A stretch of DNA of 64,000 bases from an uncultured Planctomycetota bacterium (lineage in GTDB: Bacteria > Planctomycetota > Brocadiia > CAIUPP01): assembly GCA_903901045.1 (NCBI GenBank), contig CAIUPP010000068.1, positions 1 to 64,000 on the forward strand, read 5' to 3'. The translations under genes and the position numbers were made by a program. The notes under the pieces were generated by a model. It did not search any database and was not told where the DNA came from. It saw only the letters and a program-made list of their open reading frames with translations. This document shows positions 48,223 to 57,774 of the stretch, one piece after another; the stretch's first letter is position 1; every line of letters starts with the position of its first letter.

Positions 48223-49680
48223 ATGGCCGTGACTCCCGGACCTAGCCCAAGTTACAGCGTCGTGCTTCGCGTGGAATTTCCCTCCGTCCCCGGTTTTCTG
48301 GGACGGATTATGACGGTGATCGGCAAGACGGGGGCCAAGATCGATTCGGTGGACATCGTCAGCTTGAAGAGCGGACGGCGCACGAGGGATATCTGCGTCT
48401 ACTGCGCCAGCCCCGAGCATGCCGACATCGTCGTCAAGAAGACCTCGGCCATTCCGCGGCTGAAGGTCGTGGATGTCTCGGACCGCACCTTCATGCTGCA
48501 CAAGGGGGGGAAGATTGAGGTCACGAGCCGCATCTCCATGGACAACCGCGACGCGCTGGCGATGGTGTACACCCCCGGCGTCGCGCGCGTGAGCGAGGCG
48601 ATTCACGCCGACCGCGAGAAGGTGTACTCGCTGACGATGAAGGGGCGCACGGTGGCTATCGTCACCGACGGCACGGCGGTGCTCGGGCTGGGGGACATCG
48701 GCCCCGAGGCCGGGTTGCCGGTGATGGAAGGCAAGGCGATGCTGTTCAAGGCCTTCGGCAATGTGGACGCTTTCCCGATCTGCCTGGCGACGAAGAAGGT
48801 GGATGAGATTGTGGCGATCGTGAAAGCGATCGCGCCGGGATTCGGCGGGATCAACCTGGAGGATATCTCCGCGCCACGATGCTTCGAGATCGAGGAGCGG
48901 CTGATCAAAGAGCTGGATATCCCCGTCTTCCATGACGACCAGCACGGCACGGCGGTGGTGGTGTTTGCGGCGCTGACCAACGCGCTGAAGATCGTCGGCA
49001 AGGATATGCGGAAGATGCATATCGTCATCAACGGCATCGGGGCCGCCGGGATGGCCACGACGCGCCTGCTGATGGAGTGCGGATGCAGCCACATCATCGG
49101 CTGCGACACGGCGGGGGCGATTTATGAGGGGCGCAAGGAGAATATGAACCCGACGAAGGAGTGGTTCGCGCAGCACACCAACCCGCGCCGGCTGAGCGGC
49201 TCGCTCAGGCAGGTGCTCAAGGGGGCGGATGTGTTCCTGGGCGTCTCGGGGCCGAACCTGCTGAAGAGGCGGGACATTCGGACGATGGGCAAGAACCCGA
49301 TCGTTTTCGCGCTGGCCAATCCCACGCCGGAGATTCTGCCGGAGGAGGCCGGGAAGTACGCGCGCATTATGGCGACGGGCCGCAGCGATTATCCGAACCA
49401 GATCAACAACGTGCTCTGCTTCCCGGGGCTCTTCCGCGGCGCGCTCGACTGCGGCGCGACGAAGATCACCCTGAAGATGAAGCTGGCGGCGGCGCAGGCG
49501 ATTGCCGGGATGGTGCCCGCGGCGGAGATGAATGAGGAGTACATCATCCCATCGGTCTTCAACGACCTGGTTGCGCCGGTGGTTTCGGGAGCGGTCGCCC
49601 GCGCGGCGCGCGAAGAGGGCGTCATTCGCCCGAATTGGCGCAACACCACCGCGCTCCTGGGGCGCTCGCGGGAGCGGTAG
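48223..49680 (+). CDS. NAD(P)-dependent malic enzyme with N-terminal ACT domain
   Basis: A 485-residue enzyme decarboxylating malate to pyruvate. Residues 8-85 are an ACT domain (VVLRVEFPSVPGFLGRIMTVIGKTGAKIDSVDI), usually an amino-acid-binding regulatory module. The catalytic part shows MVYTPGVA, VTDGTAVLGLGDIGPEAGLPVMEGK, NLEDISAPRCFEIE, FHDDQHGTA, the nucleotide loop NGIGAAGMA and RSDYPNQINNVLCFPG. All are characteristic of the short bacterial malic enzymes; no phosphotransacetylase domain is present. Allosteric control by an amino acid is inferred from the ACT domain. Confidence 0.93.
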   Translation: MAVTPGPSPSYSVVLRVEFPSVPGFLGRIMTVIGKTGAKIDSVDIVSLKSGRRTRDICVYCASPEHADIVVKKTSAIPRLKVVDVSDRTFMLHKGGKIEVTSRISMDNRDALAMVYTPGVARVSEAIHADREKVYSLTMKGRTVAIVTDGTAVLGLGDIGPEAGLPVMEGKAMLFKAFGNVDAFPICLATKKVDEIVAIVKAIAPGFGGINLEDISAPRCFEIEERLIKELDIPVFHDDQHGTAVVVFAALTNALKIVGKDMRKMHIVINGIGAAGMATTRLLMECGCSHIIGCDTAGAIYEGRKENMNPTKEWFAQHTNPRRLSGSLRQVLKGADVFLGVSGPNLLKRRDIRTMGKNPIVFALANPTPEILPEEAGKYARIMATGRSDYPNQINNVLCFPGLFRGALDCGATKITLKMKLAAAQAIAGMVPAAEMNEEYIIPSVFNDLVAPVVSGAVARAAREEGVIRPNWRNTTALLGRSRER

Positions 49681-49778
49681 AGCGGAGAGTTCCCCGCCGG
49701 CGGGTTGACAGCGTTCGGTTGCAGCGTTTACCATCCCCGGGGTGGAGCGGCGCGTTTCCGGCGAAAGGAGATCGGCTG

Positions 49779-50945
49779 ATGCACAGCGGACGCTTCGCGG
49801 CGCTGGGCATTCTGGCCGCGCTCCTGGCGGGAAGCGGCGCGGCAATCACTGCGGAACCGGAGAAGATCATGGAAAGCGTGGAGAGCTACCAGAACAGCTT
49901 TGACGGCACGGGGCCGCTGCTGGCCACCGTCTCCTTCGACGCGACGAAGCAGCGCATGCCGATGATTGTCTTCATGCACGGCTTCAGCGGCGATAAGAAC
50001 GCCGTGCTGCCGGACGTCCGGCAGTTCGCGCGCAAGGGAGTTTTCGCCGTGGCGCCCGATATGCGCGGGCGCGGCGGCTCCGCCGGCAAGCCCGATTGCG
50101 GCGGCATGGAGATCCTCGATATCGCGATGGCGGTGCGCCACTGCCTCCAGAAATATCCCGACCGGATCGACCCCGACAATATCTCCCTCTGGGGCTACAG
50201 CGGCGGGGGAGGCAACGGCTTTGCCTGCGCGGTGCGGTTCCCCGACCTGTTCAACCAGATCGCCATCTTCTTCGGCATCAGCGACTACGGCCGCTGGCGC
50301 GGCGTTTCGCCGAACTACGCCGCGATGGTGGAGGGATGGGTCGGCGGGACGCCGGAGCAGCTTCCCCACGCCTACGCGGCGCGCAACGTGATCCCGGGCG
50401 CGGGCAATGACCCGTTCAGCCGCATCCACCTGGTGTGGGACGAGAAAGAGACCACCTGCCCGGGCTTCTTCCATACGGACTTCTTCGATGCCGCCCGCGC
50501 CGCCGGCTGCACGAACGTCACCCTCCATGAAAGCAAGGCGAGCGACATCCGGCGCTTCAAGCACGGCTACACCACCGACAATCCCGACCTGAGCTGGTTC
50601 GAGGAGACCCTCCTTTTCCCTGAGATTCAGAGCGGGAGCAGGGCGATCCGCCTCCCGGAGAAGGGGCGATTCCGCGTGCGCGGCTTCATCTGGACGAAAC
50701 GCTTCGCGCTCGTTCTTGAGAATGCCGCGGGGACGTGCGACCTGGAGTACGAGCTGTCGCCGGAGAAGGCGGCGTTCCGCGTCAGCCATCTCGAAGCCGC
50801 GACGCCGAAGCTCTCGCTGCTGCTCTTCAGACCGGAGGGCGGGGCCTTCCTTGCCTCTGCGTGGCTGAACGGCAAAGAAGTTCCCATGAAGCTCACGACC
50901 CCGTCGGAGCGCCGCGCCGATCTTTCCGTCGAAGAAGCTCAATAG
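49779..50945 (+). CDS. Secreted alpha/beta hydrolase (S9/dienelactone-hydrolase-like)
   Basis: A 388-residue exported protein: signal peptide ending GSGAAITA, then an alpha/beta hydrolase core with oxyanion FMHGFSGDK, strand FAVAPDMRGRGGSAGKPD and nucleophile elbow WGYSGGGGNG. A likely catalytic His is in FKHGYTTDNPD, near residue 265. The last 100 residues form a beta-rich add-on (RVRGFIWTKRFALVLENAAGTCDLEYEL). It is probably an acyl or carbohydrate esterase or peptidase. The ATG at 49779 follows AAAGGAGATC. It lies 98 bases downstream of the malic enzyme gene. Confidence 0.78.
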   Translation: MHSGRFAALGILAALLAGSGAAITAEPEKIMESVESYQNSFDGTGPLLATVSFDATKQRMPMIVFMHGFSGDKNAVLPDVRQFARKGVFAVAPDMRGRGGSAGKPDCGGMEILDIAMAVRHCLQKYPDRIDPDNISLWGYSGGGGNGFACAVRFPDLFNQIAIFFGISDYGRWRGVSPNYAAMVEGWVGGTPEQLPHAYAARNVIPGAGNDPFSRIHLVWDEKETTCPGFFHTDFFDAARAAGCTNVTLHESKASDIRRFKHGYTTDNPDLSWFEETLLFPEIQSGSRAIRLPEKGRFRVRGFIWTKRFALVLENAAGTCDLEYELSPEKAAFRVSHLEAATPKLSLLLFRPEGGAFLASAWLNGKEVPMKLTTPSERRADLSVEEAQ

Positions 50946-50990
50946 CCGGCGGTCCCGGCGTCGCAACCGCAGTTCTGATTAGGAGCGATC

Positions 50991-53003
50991 ATGTCCCGCC
51001 GAACTCTCCGCTACCATCTTCGGTTCCAGATCATTCCCGGCAGGAACGTGGAACGCGATGCGCGCGCGCTGGCGAAGTTCTGCCGCGCCCATGGGATCGA
51101 GGAGGTGGTCCTTTTCTTCGCCGGCGAGGAGTGGAACAACGGGCTGCTCTCCGGGAAAGAGGAGGAGCGCTGGTTCCGGACGCTGCGGCGGATCAAGCCG
51201 ATCCTGGACAAGGCGGGGATCATCGCCAGCCTGAACCCGTGGATGACGACGCTTCACAGCGATCGCGGCCGCGCGTTCCCGTCCGACCGGACGTTCCGTC
51301 CCATGGTCTCCCCGCGCGGCGAGGTGAGCGGCGCATGCGCCTCCTTTGCCGATCCGGGCTGGCGGGAATACCTCTGCCGCCTCTACGGCCGCTTCGCGAC
51401 GCTCGGCTTCCGCGTGCTCTGGGTCGAGGATGATTTCCGCTACCATAACCACTCGCCGCTGAACTGGGGGGGCGGGTTCGAGCCGGAGGTGCTGGCGCGA
51501 TTCGGAAAGAAGATCGGCCGAGCGGTCTCGCGCGAGGAGGTCGTCGCCAGGATCACGCAACCCGGCAGGCCGCACCCGTGGCGCGCGAAATGGATGGAGA
51601 CGTGGCGCGAGATTCAGCTGGAAGTGGCGGAGGGGCTGGCGAAAGCCGTGGCCGGGAATGCCCCCGGTGAAAGCACGCTGGGACTGATGAGCTCCGGCCT
51701 CGGAATTCACAGCACGGAAGGGCGGGACTGGCAGAAGCTCTTCGCAGCGCTCAGCATCGACGGCCGCGTGGCGCACCGCCCGCATTACGCCAGTTATGAT
51801 GATTGGCCCGGCGCTCAGCAAGCCTACTGCATCACGATGCTGGATGCGCAGCGCCGCCTGCGCCCCGCCACGGCCGAAGTGGCCCCGGAGGTGGAGAATT
51901 TCCCCTACACGCGCTGGACGAAGTCCGACAGCATGGCCTGGACCCAGATGGCTCTGGCGATGTTCTACGGCTCCGACGCGCTGCTGCTGAATCTCTTTCC
52001 ATTCGTCGGCAACCCGATCGACCGGGAGCCGCAGGTGGGGGAGTTGCTCGACCGCAGCCGCGCCGGGCTGGAGTGGATCGCGCGCCGCTTCCCAAGGGAG
52101 TCGGAGACGCTGGGCGTGGGCGTGCCCTGGCGCGAGGATGCTCAGGCGCACGTCCGCGTGAAACCGGGGGTGGGAATGCAGGGGTTCGACGCCTCTCCGC
52201 TGGAGCCCGGCGCGTTCCTGATTTCGTACGGCATTCCGACCTCCTCCCGGAAGCAGAAGGTCAATGCGCTCTTCGGCAGTCTGGCCTGGGCGTTCAGCGA
52301 CAAGGAAATTGGCGAGATGCTCGCGGGGGGGCTGATGCTCGACGCCGTCAGCGCCGAGGCGCTCTGCGAACGGGGATTCGGCGCGCTGATCGGCGTTCGG
52401 TTCAAGCGCTGGCTGATGCGGCAGGAGAGCACGTATTCGCTCGAATGCGCGACGGCGGCGGAGTCGGGCGTTCCGGTCGGGCATTATTCCAGCGTGAACA
52501 CGCGCGAGCGCGTTGCGATGATCGAGCCGCGGGGAGGGGCCAGGGAGTGGAGCGCGATCCTCACCCCCGAATCCCGCCGCGTCGGCGCGTGCGTGGTGGC
52601 GCACCGGAACCGGCTGGGGGGGCGCGTGGTCACCTACGCCGTGCCGAACCCGGCGCAATTGAGCAGAAGCTACCAGCGTCAGGCGCTCGCCCAGAGCGCT
52701 GTGCGCTTCCTCGCCGGGGGCGCGTTCGAGTCCCCCCTGATCACCGGCGGCGCGCATCTGGCGCCGATCCACTTCCGGGCCGGGGAGCGCAATGCGCTGG
52801 TGGTCTTCAATCACTCACCCGACCCGGCGCGGCCGGTCATCCGGCTGCCGCGCGGCCTGCGCGCCGTCTCATCGGGGACGCTGCTTGCGCCGCTGGCCAA
52901 GCCCGCCGCCATCCGGCTGAGCGTGGCTCGGAAGGGGGGGGCGACGCTCCTGACATCCCGCAGTGATATCCCTTATCTCGGCTGCCTCGTGCTTGAACTG
53001 TGA
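50991..53003 (+). CDS. Glycoside-hydrolase-like TIM-barrel protein, unassigned family
   Basis: A 670-residue protein without signal peptide. The first 340 residues read as a TIM barrel: LRFQIIPGRNVERDARALAKFCRAHGIEEVVLFF, GIIASLNPWMTTLH, FRVLWVEDDFRYHNHSPL, ALLLNLFPFVGNP. The WVEDDFRYH strand places adjacent acids where catalytic residues often lie. A middle Rossmann-like segment and a beta-sandwich end (ITGGAHLAPIHFRAGERNALVVFNHS) follow. I cannot name a family. It lies 45 bases after the hydrolase gene on the same strand, probably co-transcribed; cytoplasmic handling of an imported oligosaccharide is inferred. Confidence 0.6.
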   Translation: MSRRTLRYHLRFQIIPGRNVERDARALAKFCRAHGIEEVVLFFAGEEWNNGLLSGKEEERWFRTLRRIKPILDKAGIIASLNPWMTTLHSDRGRAFPSDRTFRPMVSPRGEVSGACASFADPGWREYLCRLYGRFATLGFRVLWVEDDFRYHNHSPLNWGGGFEPEVLARFGKKIGRAVSREEVVARITQPGRPHPWRAKWMETWREIQLEVAEGLAKAVAGNAPGESTLGLMSSGLGIHSTEGRDWQKLFAALSIDGRVAHRPHYASYDDWPGAQQAYCITMLDAQRRLRPATAEVAPEVENFPYTRWTKSDSMAWTQMALAMFYGSDALLLNLFPFVGNPIDREPQVGELLDRSRAGLEWIARRFPRESETLGVGVPWREDAQAHVRVKPGVGMQGFDASPLEPGAFLISYGIPTSSRKQKVNALFGSLAWAFSDKEIGEMLAGGLMLDAVSAEALCERGFGALIGVRFKRWLMRQESTYSLECATAAESGVPVGHYSSVNTRERVAMIEPRGGAREWSAILTPESRRVGACVVAHRNRLGGRVVTYAVPNPAQLSRSYQRQALAQSAVRFLAGGAFESPLITGGAHLAPIHFRAGERNALVVFNHSPDPARPVIRLPRGLRAVSSGTLLAPLAKPAAIRLSVARKGGATLLTSRSDIPYLGCLVLEL

Positions 53004-53018
53004 CGCAGGCGCAGCCGA

Positions 53019-55691
53019 TCATTTTGCCGCATTGCGGACCAGCGCCGCTGCGCCTTGCGGCGGGACCTCGACCGTGAAGGAGGTCACGTGGTCCTTTGTC
53101 GCGCTCTGGCAGGTTCCCACGGACTCCCTTCCCTCCGCGTCGTAGAGATAGCAGGTGACGGCGCTCTCATCCCCCCAACTGTAGGTTCCGGAGTTGAGCG
53201 TGATGATGCGCTCCTTCCCCTTGATGCACCCGGCGTGAAGCTCCTCAATCGTAATCGGGTACATCCGCGAGAGGATCGTCGGGCGCGTCAGCGCGCAGGG
53301 CTGAAGGTAGGAGACCCCCGGGGGCGCGAGGTAGGTGTAGTACAGGCATCCGCTCCGGAGCTTGTCCTTGACATCCTCGAAGTAATCCTTGTCCGTCTTC
53401 CAATCCTGCCACCAGGCGCCCTCTTTGCCGATGTATTTCGCTCCGGCGATATACCCGCCGGTGAAGCCGAGTCCGATGGGGGTGGAGAAATGCCCGCGCA
53501 CGTAGCCGTAATCCGCGATCCCTTCACTGAAGTGGAAGACCGGCAGTTCGCGCACCTTTGAGGCCATTCCCATGTCGTTGGCGATGACGACGTTCCCCTT
53601 CTTGTCGCCGAGGATCATCTTCACGATCTCCGCGCGCGCCTCCTCGGTCACCTTGCAGATATCCGCCTTGGTCCGCTTGATCGTGTACGTGTTCATGTCC
53701 ATGTCTACGGTGCGGTTGTCCCAGCGGTCGTAGGTCCAGCGGTCCTCGGGCCCGTTGTAGGCGTAGGAGAACAGATCGAAGTAGACGCCGTCGGCCCCCG
53801 CCTCCTTGAGCGCGCGCGTGATGCAACTCTTCATGAACGCGTAATAGGAGTTGGTGAGCGTGGGATAATAGACGTACATGTGCGGGCTGGTTTCGAGGAA
53901 CTTCTTGCGCTCTGCCGGGTCCTCCGGCCAGCGATAGCCTCCCGCCGCGCCGTTGGCCGAGATGGAAACGCTGTCGGGGAAGCGCACGGTCGTGTCGCCA
54001 GCCGCGAGGTCGGGGGTCAGGGGGGTCTCAAAGGTCACCAGACACTTGACCGTCGGGTCGATGGCATGCAGCGCGTCGATACCCTTCTTCAGCCCGGCCA
54101 GGTGTTCCTCCAGATTGTAGGGGCCCACCTTCTGGTTGTAGACGGCGTAGCCGCCGAGCCAGGGCGCGCCGCCGTTGGGGCCGCCGAGAATGACCAGCTT
54201 CGTGCCGGTATTGCGCAGCCACGCGGCCACCGGCTCGCGCGGACCCGCCGCAACCGTGTAGGCCATCATCCCCGCGGACCCCTCGATGGTGCAGGAGGGC
54301 ACCCAGTCCGCGCGGACTTTGTTGATGAAGTCATAGTAGTCCGCCGATGCGATGGGGTAGAGCGCCCAGATGAACGTGTAACGGTCGTCGCCCGGCAGGC
54401 CGAAGCTGGAGTTCGTGATGGACCCGCTGACGCCCTCGGTCTTAAGGCCCAACTGGAGGCGGTAGAAGTCGTCGAGCGCGACCATGCCGAGCCCCGCGCC
54501 ATTGCCGGAGAAGAAAATCGTCGGGTTCCAGGCCGGGTTCTCCGGCGCATAGGGCTGGAAGGTCTTCTTGTACGGTCCCGAGACGTTGATGTCGGCGGGA
54601 ACGTTTGCCGGCGTGACCTTGTTCTCGAACGCCACTCCCAGCGGCGCTTTCGTGAGGTTGATGATCGTATCCTTGATGAGGATGTATCGGTTCTTTTCGA
54701 CGGTCACCACTCGCTGGAGTTGATAGTTCTTGCCGGAGGCGGTGATCTTGAAGCCGTTTCCCTCGCGGGCGGTCAGGAATTTCCATTCTCCCGTTGGCGC
54801 GGGCTGATCCGACACCGCCAGGCTGTTCCATTTTTCCTGCGGCATGTTCGGATAGGAGAACTCCGATTCGACCCGGTAGCTCTCCGTGCCGCTCTGCACC
54901 ATCAACCCGCCGCCCCCGGTCAGCGAGAGGGAGAACTCCGGAGCGGTTAGGGTCCAGCGGGGCGTCACCTTCGCATGCGAGGTCAACTCGCGCCGCAGGG
55001 GGGCGCGTTCAGCCGCCTCCAGCGGGAGGTAGCCGGCCTCCAGCGAACTGATTTCGAGGGGGACCGGCGCTTTGCCTTCCTTATACTCCGCGCCGAGGTG
55101 AGCCCAGTAGGTGGGCGTCGCCGCGTTCTTGAACGTGAGGAGGTTCTGCTCATAGGCGCCGACCGAGGGCGAGACGGTCAGGTCGGAGATGTCCAGGAGA
55201 TACCAACCGACCTCCTGCGTATCGGGGGTCTTGCCGAGGCGGGTTCCCTCCAGCGGCATGCAGAGCCAACTGCCTCCGTGCGTGTCTTCGTAGAAATAGG
55301 AGTTGCAGTAGGAGGGGTTGGGCGCGTCGCTCATGAAGTATTTCATCGAATAGTTCAGGAGCCGGGGGAGGCCGATGCGCCGGTTGCCGATGTTGGCCGC
55401 GATCTGCGCGCCGTTGAGCTGAATGGAGAGGCAGTTGTTCACCCCGTCGCTCGGCACCTTCAGGACCGCGTGAAAGCGCAGGACGATGGCCTTGCCGCTG
55501 CGGGGGGGAAGCGTCGGCAGGGTCCAACTCTTTTCTCCCTGGGAGGGAACGTCCACTGTCCCCTCGGGAGCTTTCCAGGCCGATTCAAAGGAGGAAGGGC
55601 GGAAGCGCGCCTGGCCGAAGGCGCTGGCTGAAAGAAGAACGGCCAGCAGTCCCAAAACTTGCCAGCGCCATTGAGTGCGTGATGCGCGCAT
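53019..55691 (-). CDS. Large secreted glycoside-hydrolase-like protein, unassigned family
   Basis: An 890-residue exported protein with a clear signal peptide ending SASAFGQA. The N-terminal 230 residues form a galactose-binding-like beta sandwich (CLSIQLNGAQIAANIGNRRIG). The middle is a beta-rich supersandwich (ITASGKNYQLQRVVTVEKNRYILIKDTI). A C-terminal TIM-barrel-like part follows: VKCLVTFETPL, REPVAAWLRN, ALKEAGADGVYFDLFSYAYNG, VVIANDMGMA. The GADGVYFDLF strand holds a candidate catalytic Asp. It is convergent with the preceding gene (15-base gap), with no named family recognised. Confidence 0.65.
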   Translation of the reverse strand: MRASRTQWRWQVLGLLAVLLSASAFGQARFRPSSFESAWKAPEGTVDVPSQGEKSWTLPTLPPRSGKAIVLRFHAVLKVPSDGVNNCLSIQLNGAQIAANIGNRRIGLPRLLNYSMKYFMSDAPNPSYCNSYFYEDTHGGSWLCMPLEGTRLGKTPDTQEVGWYLLDISDLTVSPSVGAYEQNLLTFKNAATPTYWAHLGAEYKEGKAPVPLEISSLEAGYLPLEAAERAPLRRELTSHAKVTPRWTLTAPEFSLSLTGGGGLMVQSGTESYRVESEFSYPNMPQEKWNSLAVSDQPAPTGEWKFLTAREGNGFKITASGKNYQLQRVVTVEKNRYILIKDTIINLTKAPLGVAFENKVTPANVPADINVSGPYKKTFQPYAPENPAWNPTIFFSGNGAGLGMVALDDFYRLQLGLKTEGVSGSITNSSFGLPGDDRYTFIWALYPIASADYYDFINKVRADWVPSCTIEGSAGMMAYTVAAGPREPVAAWLRNTGTKLVILGGPNGGAPWLGGYAVYNQKVGPYNLEEHLAGLKKGIDALHAIDPTVKCLVTFETPLTPDLAAGDTTVRFPDSVSISANGAAGGYRWPEDPAERKKFLETSPHMYVYYPTLTNSYYAFMKSCITRALKEAGADGVYFDLFSYAYNGPEDRWTYDRWDNRTVDMDMNTYTIKRTKADICKVTEEARAEIVKMILGDKKGNVVIANDMGMASKVRELPVFHFSEGIADYGYVRGHFSTPIGLGFTGGYIAGAKYIGKEGAWWQDWKTDKDYFEDVKDKLRSGCLYYTYLAPPGVSYLQPCALTRPTILSRMYPITIEELHAGCIKGKERIITLNSGTYSWGDESAVTCYLYDAEGRESVGTCQSATKDHVTSFTVEVPPQGAAALVRNAAK

Positions 55692-55762
55692 GTGAGTCTC
55701 GCCTCCGTCAGAGAAAGGTGTGGATAGTTCAATTCCGAGCGAATGCGGAGCCGGTCAGGTGA

Positions 55763-56836
55763 TCATGAGCCCTCGGTGTCAGCCCCCAGGACGTACTCCG
55801 CCATCCCCTTGCCTCGGAGCGTCAGCTCGCGGCCGTAGCGAGTTACGCGCGCCGTGCAATCGAAGACCAGCGGCAGGTTCCGGTTCTCGGCCCGAGTCTG
55901 GGGCACCGCGCCCCCGCCCCAGCCGGAGGAACCCCACGCCTTGAGGATGCCGGTCTCGCGAACGGTCGCCTCCAGCGAAAGCGACCACTTCGGCGAAAGC
56001 CAGTTGGCGCTCCACGCCGTGGGAAATCCGTTCGGGTCGCAGGCGAGGCGGGGCATCGCGCCGCCGGGCAGCCATTGAGCGCGCCCGTCCGGGGAGATGA
56101 AAAGGGCGAAGCAGAAGTCTTCTACGCAGCGGCCGGTCGCGTCCACCGTATGGTACGCCGCTACGCGCGAGCCATCCTCGAAGGCGATGGGCATATACAG
56201 GTACCGCCCCAGCGGCGGGACTTTATGCTGCAGCAAAGAGGTCCGCGGGTGATCGTAGAACGCCGTCCCCTTCACCGCCACGCGGCGGCCGTTGTAGCGC
56301 AACCACCCCTTCGCCTTCCCCACCGTCAGCCACATGGCGAAAAGGTTGCGGCGCAACTTCTGGTCCGGCAGGATCGTCACAGACTCGGGGGCGATCTCCA
56401 TCTCCAACTCCGCCTGGCCGTCGTCGGAACTCATCTGCCAGAGCGAGGTGGGCCAGCCGCTGATGCGCAGAATCCGCCGCGCGCCGTCGTTCAAAGTCAC
56501 CTCCATGCGCCGCGGATCGCTGAGGATCTGAGATGCCTTGTACTTGCAGTTGGCCAGCCAGAGCACCGCCCCTTCGCGCGTCATCATTTCCATCTGCAGG
56601 AGCATGAATTCCCTGGAAGGGGCCTCGCCCGGGCCGTAGTCGCGCAGGTCGAACGCCCCGGCGCCGAAGCCGAACCGCGCGGCGGGTATCTCCTCGCTGT
56701 CGAACACGCAGAACGCCCAATTCCCCTCGTAATCGTAGCGCGAAGGGTCCATCAGAACATTGGCGAGCGGGAAATCCCGGGCGGCGACCGTGCGCGCGAC
56801 TTCCCCCGAGAGATTAAGGCTTTGTTCGGCGCACAT
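55763..56836 (-). CDS. CrtC/AttH-like lipocalin-fold protein (putative)
   Basis: A 357-residue, strand-rich soluble protein. GNWAFCVFDSEEIPAARFGFGAGAFDL, VAVKGTAFYDHPRTSLLQHKVPP and RYLYMPIAFEDGSRVAAYHTVDATG follow the two-lipocalin pattern of CrtC (hydroxyneurosporene synthase) and AttH-like proteins, but the match is by pattern only. The start at 56836 is supported by GGAGGAAAACC. It lies 34 bases downstream of the PIG-L deacetylase gene on the same strand, so the two form an operon. Function unknown. Confidence 0.5.
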   Translation of the reverse strand: MCAEQSLNLSGEVARTVAARDFPLANVLMDPSRYDYEGNWAFCVFDSEEIPAARFGFGAGAFDLRDYGPGEAPSREFMLLQMEMMTREGAVLWLANCKYKASQILSDPRRMEVTLNDGARRILRISGWPTSLWQMSSDDGQAELEMEIAPESVTILPDQKLRRNLFAMWLTVGKAKGWLRYNGRRVAVKGTAFYDHPRTSLLQHKVPPLGRYLYMPIAFEDGSRVAAYHTVDATGRCVEDFCFALFISPDGRAQWLPGGAMPRLACDPNGFPTAWSANWLSPKWSLSLEATVRETGILKAWGSSGWGGGAVPQTRAENRNLPLVFDCTARVTRYGRELTLRGKGMAEYVLGADTEGS

Positions 56837-56870
56837 AGGTTTTCCTCCTCGTGGTGGGTGGGGCGCGGGG

Positions 56871-57575
56871 CTAGAGCAGCCCGTCCTTCGGAGCCGTGCG
56901 TGGCCAGTAAGCGGGGATGACAAAGGCCTCGGCGAAGCGGCAACCGCACTGGTAGCCGCGCATCCGCGCGAAGCTTTCCATCAACTCGACGCAACCCATC
57001 CCGTTCAGGTGCCGCATCCACGCCTCCTGGCTCTTATGGCATGCCAGCATCCGTTTCTTGGTCTCGATATCTTCGCTGATGTCAACAAACTTGTTCGGGA
57101 TGCAGTTCACTACCGCGACGGTGTCCATGTAAACGATCTCGGGGATCGCCGGCGTGGGGGGATGCGCGGTCTGGATGTTCCGCACGGCGACCATGATTCG
57201 GATATCCCAGATGATCTGGCCGGTGGTCGTGTGGTCGGGATGATAGTCCAGCGTGGGGTTCGGGCAGATCACCAGGTCGGGGCGGGCTTGCCGGACCACG
57301 TCGATGAAGGCGAGGCGGACGCTCTCGTTGTTGAAAAGGAACTCATCGGGGTGGCCCATCCAGTAGAACTCGGCGCCGAGGGTCCGCGCCGCGGCGGCCG
57401 CCTCCTCTTTGCGGATGGCGGCGATTTCCTTCTTGCCGAGAGAGGGGGAGCCCACTTCGCCGTTGGTGGCCACCGCAATCGCGACCTCATGGCCGAGGCG
57501 TTTGTACTTGGCCAGTGTCCCGGCGCACTGGAACTCCACATCGTCGGGATGGCCGCCAACCGCCAGGATTCTCAT
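56871..57575 (-). CDS. PIG-L/LmbE family N-acetylglucosaminyl deacetylase
   Basis: A 234-residue zinc deacetylase. GGHPDDVEFQCAGTLAKY near residue 7 is the zinc-binding (A/G)HPDD motif, and DYHPDHTTTG near 115 carries the third zinc histidine. Family members deacetylate GlcNAc-linked lipids, mycothiol or bacillithiol precursors and chito-oligosaccharides. There is no thiol-synthesis gene nearby, so oligosaccharide deacetylation is likelier here. The start is ATG at 57575 with AAAGG upstream; the promoter is at 57611-57640. Confidence 0.9.
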   Translation of the reverse strand: MRILAVGGHPDDVEFQCAGTLAKYKRLGHEVAIAVATNGEVGSPSLGKKEIAAIRKEEAAAAARTLGAEFYWMGHPDEFLFNNESVRLAFIDVVRQARPDLVICPNPTLDYHPDHTTTGQIIWDIRIMVAVRNIQTAHPPTPAIPEIVYMDTVAVVNCIPNKFVDISEDIETKKRMLACHKSQEAWMRHLNGMGCVELMESFARMRGYQCGCRFAEAFVIPAYWPRTAPKDGLL

Positions 57576-57610
57576 TATTGACCTTTCTGTGAACCACCTA
57601 TACGAAGAAG

Positions 57611-57640
57611 ATTGTAGCGCTGATAGCGCAGGTGTGTCAA
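57611..57640 (-). promoter_or_regulatory. Promoter of the PIG-L operon with a palindrome in the spacer
   Basis: Minus strand TTGACA (57640-57635), 18-base spacer, TACAAT (57616-57611). The spacer contains GCGCT-GAT-AGCGC (57617-57629 on the plus strand), a possible repressor site between the two boxes. Confidence 0.7.
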
Positions 57641-57774
57641 TACGTTCCCAACTTGAGTTTGGACCTCGGATTTTGCGGCTTGTGAAATATGAGAAGAACA
57701 AGTAACATATTAGCATGAGACCGTTGCCAGTGCCGGTTCATGCGTTCCCTGTACCAAAGTCAGGAGAAGCAAGC

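Noticed and set aside
47737-49845. A 702-codon minus-strand frame over the malic enzyme
   Set aside because: Shadow frame; Arg/His/Asp-rich composition and no start signal.
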